Shown piece after piece: positions 1 to 5,070 of a stretch of 5,070 nucleotides of DNA. The translations under genes were made by a program, and so were the position numbers. How positions within the stretch are numbered: position 1 is the first letter of the stretch; every line of letters starts with the position of its first letter. The notes beneath the pieces were generated by a model that did not search any database, was not told where the DNA came from, and worked only from the letters and a program-made list of their open reading frames with translations. The stretch is from an uncultured Legionellales bacterium (GTDB lineage: Bacteria > Pseudomonadota > Gammaproteobacteria > UBA1113): the NCBI GenBank assembly GCA_945956945.1, contig CAMFJO010000091.1, positions 1 to 5,070 on the forward strand, in the 5' to 3' direction.

Positions 1-1
1 T

Positions 2-865
2 GCCAATGACGATCACCATGCTTTAGAAATAGCACGCACCGTTTTACACTATTATCCCAAAACCAAAAAAATACCCTTTCAAATACAGGCTCCCAAAGAA
101 CCACGTTATCCCCTTGAGGAATTATATGGTCTTATTCCCAGTGATAAAAAGAAGCCCTTTGATGTGCGTGAAGTGATCGCCCGTATCGTCGATGATTCCG
201 CCTTGGATGAATTTAAACATTTGTATGGCACTACCCTCATTTGCGGTTTTGCACATTTAAATGGTTACCCCGTCGGCATCGTTGCCAATAATGGTATTTT
301 ATTCCCCGAATCTGCTGATAAAGGTACGCAGTTTATTCAAATTTGTTGTCAGCGCAAAATTCCCTTGATCTTTTTACAAAACATTACGGGTTTTATGGTC
401 GGTAAGAAATATGAAACAGCAGGAATTGCCAAGGCGGGTGCTAAACTGGTGACAGCAGTCAGTTGCGCTGCGGTACCCAAATTAACCGTGATCATTGGCG
501 GCAGTTTTGGTGCTGGTAACTACGGCATGTGCGGCAGGGCATTTAATCCCCGTTTTTTATGGATGTGGCCTAATGCGCGTATTTCCGTGATGGGGGGAGA
601 ACAAGCAGCCAATGTATTGGCGCAAGTAAAAAAAGATCAATTAGAAGCCAAAGGTATCGCTTTTTCTGCGAAAGAAGAAAGCGCTTTAAAAACACCCATT
701 ATAGAGCAATATGAAACCACCGGACATCCCTATTACGCTTCAGCACGTTTATGGGACGACGGTATCATCGATCCCAAAGATATGCGCCGAGTATTGGCGC
801 TAGCTTTGTCCGCTGCTTTAAATGCACCAATAGAAGAAACGCATTTTGGCGTTTTTAGGATGTAA
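2..865 (+). CDS. liuB: Methylcrotonyl-CoA carboxylase beta subunit (carboxyltransferase), 5'-truncated by the window edge
   Basis: This is the carboxyltransferase subunit of 3-methylcrotonyl-CoA carboxylase. It moves the carboxyl group from carboxybiotin on LiuD to 3-methylcrotonyl-CoA in the cytosol. The frame is open from base 2, giving 287 residues. The family is about 535 residues long, so roughly the N-terminal 45% lies before the window. An internal in-frame ATG-free stretch at 2-163 continues the same protein, so the GTG at 164 is an internal valine (FDVREVIAR) and not the start. Family signatures are visible: [11 protein letters not shown], the NITGFMVG segment, the glycine-rich [11 protein letters not shown] (bases 497-529) that forms part of the acyl-CoA site, [16 protein letters not shown] (from base 566), and the typical C-terminus FGVFRM. 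No frameshift is seen. Gene order with liuC and liuD separates it from propionyl-CoA carboxylase beta, and the sequence details agree. Confidence is high. Confidence 0.96.
   Translation, partial: ANDDHHALEIARTVLHYYPKTKKIPFQIQAPKEPRYPLEELYGLIPSDKKKPFDVREVIARIVDDSALDEFKHLYGTTLICGFAHLNGYPVGIVANNGILFPESADKGTQFIQICCQRKIPLIFLQNITGFMVGKKYETAGIAKAGAKLVTAVSCAAVPKLTVIIGGSFGAGNYGMCGRAFNPRFLWMWPNARISVMGGEQAANVLAQVKKDQLEAKGIAFSAKEESALKTPIIEQYETTGHPYYASARLWDDGIIDPKDMRRVLALALSAALNAPIEETHFGVFRM
857..860 (+). promoter_or_regulatory. Ribosome binding site of liuC (decides the start)
   Basis: AGGA lies inside the last codons of liuB and ends 9 bases before the ATG at 870. It supports ATG 870 over the in-frame TTG at 846. 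The TTG would add eight residues that do not look like the family's N-terminus, and it would overlap liuB. The arrangement suggests translational coupling to liuB. Confidence 0.6.
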
Positions 866-869
866 TAAG

Positions 870-1649
870 ATGGCTACTGTTTTATTGGATATTAACCACG
901 ACATTGCTACCCTCACTTTGAATAGATCCGAAGTACGTCATGCTTTTAATGAAGTGATGGTGAAGGAATTGCTCATGGCTTTGCAGACGGTTTCAGCCAA
1001 TACGACCGTGCGCATACTGGTATTAAAATCCACCGGATCCGTTTTTTGTGCAGGCGCCGATCTCGCCTATATGCAAAAGATGGCACATTTCACCGAAATT
1101 GAAAATAAAACCGATGCCATGCAATTAGCCACTTTGATGAATACCTTATACACGCTCAATAAACCCACCTTGGCTTTAGTACAAGGCCATGCCTATGGTG
1201 GTGGCGTGGGTTTGATTGCCTGCTGTGATATCGTCATCGCGCACCACAAAGCACAATTTTGTCTTTCGGAAGTAAAATTGGGTTTAAGCCCATCGGTGAT
1301 CAGTCCGTATGTGATCCGTGCCATTGGTTTAAGACAAGCGCAACGGTATTTTTTAACCGCTCAAACTTTTGATGCTCAAACCGCACAACACCTAGGGTTA
1401 GTGCACGAATGCGTCGCTGATGAAAAAGGCTTGCAAAAAGAAGCCGATACCACTATTCAACAATTACTTAAAAATGGGCCAGAAGCTTTGGCACAAACCA
1501 AACAATTATTACAACACAATGCACCGCTTAATACCGAATTGATAAATTACACGGTTGATCACATTGCCAAGTTGCGTACTTCATCCGAAGGTCAATCGGG
1601 TATTAAAGCTTTTTTGACGCATACGACACCTCCCTGGGAAACCTCATAA
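870..1649 (+). CDS. liuC: Methylglutaconyl-CoA hydratase (crotonase / enoyl-CoA hydratase family)
   Basis: The protein has 259 residues, a normal length for a single-domain crotonase. Its inferred role is hydration of 3-methylglutaconyl-CoA to 3-hydroxy-3-methylglutaryl-CoA, the step between LiuBD and LiuE. Crotonase features seen: N-terminal beta strand ending in LTLNRSEVRHAFN (residues 15-27), the first oxyanion-hole segment CAGADL (60-65), the second GHAYGGGVGL (106-115), and SEVKLGLSPSVISPYV (133-148). E134 aligns with the second catalytic glutamate of rat crotonase (E164). The position of the first (E144) is G114. The ISPYV segment fits the LiuC branch, as I recall that branch, better than beta-oxidation hydratases. 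The gene starts 4 bases after the liuB stop and ends 1 base before the liuD start, so it is clearly in an operon. The function rests on family plus context. A broader enoyl-CoA hydratase activity cannot be excluded. Confidence 0.9.
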   Translation: MATVLLDINHDIATLTLNRSEVRHAFNEVMVKELLMALQTVSANTTVRILVLKSTGSVFCAGADLAYMQKMAHFTEIENKTDAMQLATLMNTLYTLNKPTLALVQGHAYGGGVGLIACCDIVIAHHKAQFCLSEVKLGLSPSVISPYVIRAIGLRQAQRYFLTAQTFDAQTAQHLGLVHECVADEKGLQKEADTTIQQLLKNGPEALAQTKQLLQHNAPLNTELINYTVDHIAKLRTSSEGQSGIKAFLTHTTPPWETS

Positions 1650-1650
1650 C

Positions 1651-3633
1651 ATGTTTAAAAGAATTCTTATTGCTAACCGTGGCGAAATTGCTTGCAGAAT
1701 TATGCGCACCGCACAAAAAATGGGGATCCATTGCATCGCCGTTTATTCCACCATCGATGAAAATGCTTTGCATGTACAAATGGCCGATGAAGCGCATTTG
1801 CTGGGTGATGCCCCTAGTATAGACAGTTATTTGTGCGGCGATAAGATCATCACCATTGCCAAGCGAAGTGGTGCTGAAGCCATACACCCCGGTTATGGTT
1901 TTTTATCGGAAAACGCCGCCTTTGCGAATGCCTGTCACAAAGCGGGTATTGTTTTTATAGGACCAAGCAGTGACGCCATCTTAGCGATGGGTGACAAAAG
2001 CAAGGCCAAAAGTATCATGGAAAAAGCGCAGGTTCCTTGTACGCCGGGGTATCACGGTGACAACCAAGATGCCGATTTCTTGTTGGCTGAAGCCAAAAAA
2101 ATAGGCTTTCCCGTATTAATTAAAGCCGCTATGGGTGGTGGCGGTAAAGGCATGCGTAAAGTCGATGATGCTAAAGCCTTTAAAGAAGCTTTAGCAAGCG
2201 CACAACGGGAAGCGATGGCAAGTTTTACCGATAAAACCGTTCTATTGGAAAAATATTTGGTGAATCCCCGTCATATCGAAATTCAAGTGATGGCAGATAA
2301 TCACAATGAAGCGGTTTATTTATTTGAGCGCGATTGCTCTATCCAGCGCCGTCATCAAAAGGTGGTTGAAGAAGCGCCAGCCATACCATTATCGGACAAA
2401 TTACGCAGCAAAATGGGCAATACTGCCGTCATAGCAGCCAAAGCCATAGGGTACAGGGGTGCGGGCACTATAGAATTTTTAGTAGATAACCATGAAAATT
2501 TTTACTTTATGGAAATGAATACGCGTCTACAAGTAGAACACCCGGTTACCGAGATGATTACGGGCTTTGATCTGGTCGCCTGGCAATTACAAATAGCTTC
2601 GGGCGCACCCTTGCCGTGTCAACAAAAAGATATTCGCGCCGAAGGTCATGCCATTGAAGTACGCTTGTACGCCGAAGATCCCAGCAATGACTTTTTACCG
2701 GCGATAGGTCAAATTCATTATTTATCCTGGCCTCTTAGCAATGAAGGCGTACGCATAGACAGTGGTATACAACAAAACGATACCATCAGCAGCTATTACG
2801 ATCCCATGATGGCAAAATTGATCGTGCATGCTCCCACACGTGCAGAAGCGATTAATGCGCTTAAAAATGCATTAGATTCCTTGCATATCATCGGCGTTAA
2901 AAATAACCGTCAATTTCTGCAAACATTGATAGGTTTACCCGATTACCTTGCAGGAAAAATCAATACCAGTTTTATCCCCGATCACGAAAAAGAACTCAAA
3001 CTACCTGATGCACCTATCCATGATGCTATCTTGTGCGGGGCAGCCTTGCATCAGCTATTCAGTGTATACTCCATAATAAGCAATAATGAAGATGTTTTTT
3101 CCCCTTGGCATTGTAGGGATGGATTTAGATTGCAGCTACCTTATCATCGTCTTATTCAGTTTAAATGTGGAGATAAAAACCATTCCGTAAGGGTTATTTA
3201 TCACTCGGCATCTTGTTATACTTTCGTTATAGAAAACGCTCATTATGCTATCGAGGTACAAGAAAAAACAGCTGAAAAACTGCGTTTTAGGATGAATGAC
3301 AGCGTTCAAAACATGCGTATCATCGCTTATAAAAACCAATGCTGGATCATCGCCGATCACAAAGAATATAATCTACAAATTGTCGAAGCTCAACATGCAA
3401 CGAATACAAGCTCAGAAAAAACAGGACACTTGAATGCACCCATGCCAGGCGCTATTATCGCTGTTAACGTTAAAAGTGGCGATAAAGTACAAAAAGACGA
3501 TTGTTTAATGGTGATGGAAGCGATGAAGATGGAACATTCAATTTATGCGCCACATTCCGGTACCGTGCGCGAAGTATTTTATGCGCCTGGGGATTTAGTG
3601 GATGAAGGCGCGGAATTATTGGTGTTCGACTAG
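1651..3633 (+). CDS. liuD: Methylcrotonyl-CoA carboxylase alpha subunit (biotin carboxylase plus biotin carrier)
   Basis: This is the biotin-containing subunit that carboxylates its own biotin with ATP and bicarbonate, then passes the carboxyl to LiuB. The 660 residues match the usual length. Domains in order: biotin carboxylase N-terminal domain (about 1-110, starting FKRILIANRGEIACRI), ATP-grasp (about 115-315), biotin carboxylase C-terminal domain (about 335-440), a divergent linker that should be the BT domain contacting the beta subunit (about 455-585), and a biotinyl domain (about 592-660). Catalytic residues seen: K116, the glycine loop GGGGKGM (162-168), H208, the QRRHQK segment (Q232, H235, K237), E288/N290/R292 in EMNTRLQVEHP, E296 and R338. 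Several of these carry the same numbers as in E. coli AccC. The biotinylated lysine is K626 in EAMKMEHS. ATG 1651 follows the liuC stop by 1 base; a GGGA at 1636-1639 is the likely ribosome binding site. The pyruvate and propionyl-CoA carboxylase alternatives are less likely given the neighbours. Confidence 0.96.
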   Translation: MFKRILIANRGEIACRIMRTAQKMGIHCIAVYSTIDENALHVQMADEAHLLGDAPSIDSYLCGDKIITIAKRSGAEAIHPGYGFLSENAAFANACHKAGIVFIGPSSDAILAMGDKSKAKSIMEKAQVPCTPGYHGDNQDADFLLAEAKKIGFPVLIKAAMGGGGKGMRKVDDAKAFKEALASAQREAMASFTDKTVLLEKYLVNPRHIEIQVMADNHNEAVYLFERDCSIQRRHQKVVEEAPAIPLSDKLRSKMGNTAVIAAKAIGYRGAGTIEFLVDNHENFYFMEMNTRLQVEHPVTEMITGFDLVAWQLQIASGAPLPCQQKDIRAEGHAIEVRLYAEDPSNDFLPAIGQIHYLSWPLSNEGVRIDSGIQQNDTISSYYDPMMAKLIVHAPTRAEAINALKNALDSLHIIGVKNNRQFLQTLIGLPDYLAGKINTSFIPDHEKELKLPDAPIHDAILCGAALHQLFSVYSIISNNEDVFSPWHCRDGFRLQLPYHRLIQFKCGDKNHSVRVIYHSASCYTFVIENAHYAIEVQEKTAEKLRFRMNDSVQNMRIIAYKNQCWIIADHKEYNLQIVEAQHATNTSSEKTGHLNAPMPGAIIAVNVKSGDKVQKDDCLMVMEAMKMEHSIYAPHSGTVREVFYAPGDLVDEGAELLVFD

Positions 3634-3720
3634 GAAGATTGTAAATAGTTACTATCTTATGTTAAGTTGTACAGTATATAGTGATCGCATTTAGGATCGC
3701 GGTATTTGAGCGCTGAGTAC

Positions 3721-3797
3721 GCGGGGTCCTGTCACCGTGATGACCCGTCGTGCTCGTGCCTGCGCGCGCCGGGGACCCCCATCACGTGCCACCCCGC
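3721..3797. repeat. GC-rich imperfect inverted repeat between liuD and liuE
   Basis: Counting bases 3721-3800 gives 61 G/C of 80 (76%), against 21 of 70 (30%) for bases 3801-3870. The island folds on itself. GCGGGGT (3721-3727) pairs with ACCCCGC (3791-3797). After an unequal internal loop, CGTGATG (3736-3742) pairs with CATCACG (3780-3786). A competing pairing exists between GGGGTCC (3723-3729) and GGACCCC (3773-3779). No open reading frame of note crosses it, and no clear target-site duplication flanks it. The compositional break suggests an inserted palindromic element or a structured RNA, and I do not recognise its family. Orientation is unknown. Confidence 0.6.
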
Positions 3798-3798
3798 C

Positions 3799-3819
3799 GC
3801 ACAAATTGTGCTTTGTTTT
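3799..3819 (+). terminator. Candidate intrinsic terminator downstream of liuD
   Basis: A short stem, GCACA (3799-3803) with TGTGC (3807-3811) around a 3-base AAT loop, is followed at once by TTTGTTTT (3812-3819). The U-rich tail is good, but the 5-bp stem is weak. The strong GC-rich hairpin just upstream could add to RNA folding here. If active it would end most liuBCD transcripts before liuE. This is inference from the pattern only. Confidence 0.4.
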
Positions 3820-3874
3820 AAGATGTTCATTGCTCAATTCCCGCATTTTTGAATGTTGTTTGAATATAGATCGC

Positions 3875-3879
3875 AGGAG
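3875..3879 (+). promoter_or_regulatory. Strong ribosome binding site of liuE
   Basis: AGGAG (part of AGGAGA) ends 7 bases before ATG 3887, a near-ideal Shine-Dalgarno sequence. It is clearly stronger than the sites before liuC and liuD, so liuE can be translated independently. Upstream, TTTGAAT occurs at 3848-3854 and again at 3859-3865 with an 11-base period, a possible but unproven regulator site. I found no convincing -35/-10 pair in 3634-3886. Confidence 0.8.
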
Positions 3880-3886
3880 ATTCTAA

Positions 3887-4780
3887 ATGTCCCTACCGAA
3901 AAAAGTGACTCTAGTCGAAGTAAGTCCCCGAGATGGTTTACAAAATGAATCTACCTTCATCCCAACGGATATTAAAATCCAATTCATTGAGCAATTAGCC
4001 CAGAGCGGCTTAAAACACATCGAATTAACCAGCTTGGTATCTCCACAATGGGTACCACAATTAGCCGATCACAAAGAAGTCATTCAACAAGCCAAAATTT
4101 TTCCAGGCGTTACTTACAGCGTCTTAGTTCCCAATGAACATGGCTATCAGCAAGCGCGTGCTTTAGAACTCAAGCACATCGCTGTTTTCACTGCTGCTTC
4201 TAATACCTTTTGTCAAAAAAATATCAATCGTACTCTCGCACAAAGTTTAATCGATTATGAAAGCATTGTGGTTGATGCTAAACAACAGGGGCTGAGTGTG
4301 CGCGGTTATGTTTCTTGTGCGCTAGGTTGTCCCTATGAAGGAAAAATTGCGCCCGGAGCTGTTCTGGATGTGGCACAACAATTATTGAGGATGGGCTGTG
4401 ATGAAATTTCTATTGGCGATACGATTGGTGTCGGTACGGTGCAAGATGTGCGAGTTTTAAGTGAATTGTTATTAAAGCACATTGCTGTTGACAAATTAGC
4501 CGTGCATTTTCATGATACTTATGGTCAGGCATTGGCGAATATTTACGCCGCCTTAGAATTAGGGATCCACATTATCGATGCCTCTGTCGCCGGCTTGGGC
4601 GGCTGTCCGTATGCCAAAGGTGCCAGCGGCAATGTGGCTACTGAAGATGTATTATATATGCTAAATGGCTTGGGTATAGAAACGGGAGTCTCGATGGAAA
4701 AGTTATTGGCTGCTGATCGCTTTATTTGTCACTCTTTGAAACGCCCCAGTCGTTCTAAAGTAGCGATTGCACGTGGATGA
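3887..4780 (+). CDS. liuE: Hydroxymethylglutaryl-CoA lyase
   Basis: This enzyme cleaves 3-hydroxy-3-methylglutaryl-CoA to acetyl-CoA and acetoacetate, the last step of leucine catabolism. The protein has 297 residues, normal for a bacterial HMG-CoA lyase, with one TIM-barrel domain and no targeting peptide. Active-site residues match human HMGCL with a constant shift of 26: R15 and D16 in EVSPRDGLQNE (human R41, D42), E46 (E72), the metal ligands H207 and H209 in VHFHDTYG (H233, H235), the loop cysteine C240 in AGLGGCPYAKG (C266), and N249 in ASGNVATED (N275). The ATG has an excellent ribosome binding site. The gene lies 253 bases after liuD, across a GC-rich hairpin island, instead of being tightly coupled to it. 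Together these features make the assignment secure; the related homocitrate/isopropylmalate synthases are excluded by the GGCPYAKG loop and short length. It is also called mvaB or hmgL in other genomes. Confidence 0.96.
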   Translation: MSLPKKVTLVEVSPRDGLQNESTFIPTDIKIQFIEQLAQSGLKHIELTSLVSPQWVPQLADHKEVIQQAKIFPGVTYSVLVPNEHGYQQARALELKHIAVFTAASNTFCQKNINRTLAQSLIDYESIVVDAKQQGLSVRGYVSCALGCPYEGKIAPGAVLDVAQQLLRMGCDEISIGDTIGVGTVQDVRVLSELLLKHIAVDKLAVHFHDTYGQALANIYAALELGIHIIDASVAGLGGCPYAKGASGNVATEDVLYMLNGLGIETGVSMEKLLAADRFICHSLKRPSRSKVAIARG

Positions 4781-4815
4781 GTGCGCTTTATAAGAGAATT
4801 ACATGCCGATAAATC

Positions 4816-4832
4816 TTGCATCGATGATGCAA
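4816..4832 (+). terminator. Small perfect hairpin downstream of liuE, possible weak terminator
   Basis: TTGCATC (4816-4822) and GATGCAA (4826-4832) form a 7-bp stem with a 3-base loop, 36 bases after the liuE stop. The bases that follow (ACTAGAAAATTTTAAAG) have only a delayed run of four T, so this is not a textbook intrinsic terminator. It could instead pause polymerase or protect the 3' end of the mRNA. Confidence 0.3.
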
Positions 4833-4853
4833 ACTAGAAAATTTTAAAGCTTT

Positions 4854-4969
4854 GCCTCAAGGTTTAGCCGCTCTAGTGTCAAACACGCCGTGAATACTTC
4901 CCTGTAGGCTCGTGCGCCGCATCCATGCGGCGCACGGTTTGACACTGAGAGACAGCCAAACCTTGAGGC
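4854..4969. repeat. 116-base nested inverted repeat, REP/MITE-like non-coding element
   Basis: Three layers of complementarity are nested. GCCTCAAGGTTT (4854-4865) is perfectly complementary to 4958-4969 (12 bp). CTCT plus AGTGTCAAAC (4871-4884) pairs with 4937-4951 with one bulged G at 4947. An inner perfect 12-bp palindrome, CGTGCGCCGCAT (4911-4922) with ATGCGGCGCACG (4925-4936), closes on CC. Between the second and third layers lies a one-sided segment (4885-4910), so the whole is a long stem with an offset internal hairpin. It contains no gene and sits between two convergent genes. The form resembles the short palindromic repeats scattered through many gammaproteobacterial genomes; copy number cannot be judged here, and no flanking target duplication is evident. 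It lacks an adjacent T tract on the plus strand, so an ordinary terminator is unlikely. Confidence 0.8.
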
Positions 4970-4990
4970 GTCTCACACAGTTCTTCTGTT

Positions 4991-5070
4991 TTACTTCACA
5001 TCTTCAAGTGCTTCGAGTATATACCCGTTACACTTCAAAATGCGAACAATGGTGAATGCAACACCTGAAA
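4991..5070 (-). CDS. 3' end of an unidentified minus-strand gene, truncated by the window edge
   Basis: On the minus strand one frame is open from the window end (first full codon 5068-5066) to a TAA at 4993-4991, giving 25 residues that begin SGVAFTIVRILKCNGY and end LEALEDVK. The other two minus frames stop earlier. The composition looks like a real protein tail, and the stop lies just outside the inverted repeat at 4854-4969, as expected for a gene converging on liuE. The TIVRILKxxGY pattern is vaguely like the last helices of helix-turn-helix antitoxin proteins (addiction-module type). That is a weak impression from a short piece, and I assign no function. It may also be a chance open stretch, since only 78 bases are visible. 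Confidence 0.45.
   Translation of the reverse strand, partial: SGVAFTIVRILKCNGYILEALEDVK

Noticed and set aside
164..166. GTG as a start for liuB
   Set aside because: The frame is open back to base 2 and the upstream residues match the middle of the beta subunit, so the GTG is an internal valine.
846..869. Upstream TTG start for liuC
   Set aside because: It would add eight residues without family support and overlap the liuB end, whereas ATG 870 has AGGA at a proper distance.
1603..1887. Minus-strand open frame of 94 codons over the liuC-liuD junction
   Set aside because: It lies opposite two well-supported genes with intact family motifs and has no recognisable domain.
3136..3360. Minus-strand open frame of 74 codons inside liuD
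   Set aside because: It is antisense to the BT-like linker of LiuD, whose plus-strand frame is continuous and of family length; nothing recognisable is encoded.
3645..3655. Palindrome ATAGTTACTAT just after the liuD stop
   Set aside because: With a single central base it cannot form a hairpin loop and has no T tract; it is probably a chance AT-rich palindrome.
3667..3682. TTGTAC and TATATAGT as promoter elements
   Set aside because: They are far too close together to be a -35/-10 pair, and no other -35 sits at 16-18 bases from the TATA-like box.
4803..4847. Short plus-strand open frame of 14 codons after liuE
   Set aside because: It has no good ribosome binding site, runs through the hairpin at 4816-4832 and is too short to support.

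Overview
The window is part of a leucine/isovalerate degradation (liu) locus of a Gram-negative bacterium. The protein families and the liuB-liuC-liuD-liuE order fit Gammaproteobacteria. The AT-leaning codon use (many TTA, AAA and GAA/ATT codons) would suit a lineage such as Legionellales, but that placement is inference from style and no marker gene is present. All four main genes lie on the plus strand.

Layout: bases 2-865 hold the carboxyltransferase half of liuB (methylcrotonyl-CoA carboxylase beta subunit), whose 5' part lies outside the window. liuC (870-1649, methylglutaconyl-CoA hydratase) begins 4 bases after the liuB stop. liuD (1651-3633, the biotin-carrying alpha subunit) begins 1 base after the liuC stop. 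A 253-base gap follows (3634-3886). It contains an island of about 80 bases of very GC-rich, hairpin-forming DNA and a candidate terminator. Then comes liuE (3887-4780, HMG-CoA lyase) with its own strong ribosome binding site. After liuE there is a small hairpin and a 116-base nested inverted repeat that looks like a non-coding palindromic or MITE-like element. The window ends in the 3' tail of an unidentified gene on the minus strand, so that gene converges on liuE.

The four enzymes cover the lower half of leucine catabolism. LiuB and LiuD together carboxylate 3-methylcrotonyl-CoA to 3-methylglutaconyl-CoA. LiuC hydrates this to HMG-CoA, and LiuE cleaves HMG-CoA to acetyl-CoA and acetoacetate. 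The catalytic residues that can be checked are present in LiuD and LiuE, and the signature motifs are intact in LiuC and in the visible part of LiuB, so the pathway looks functional.

I do not see an undescribed protein system. The parts worth a second look are the two structured non-coding elements (3721-3797 and 4854-4969) and the possible transcriptional uncoupling of liuE from liuBCD.
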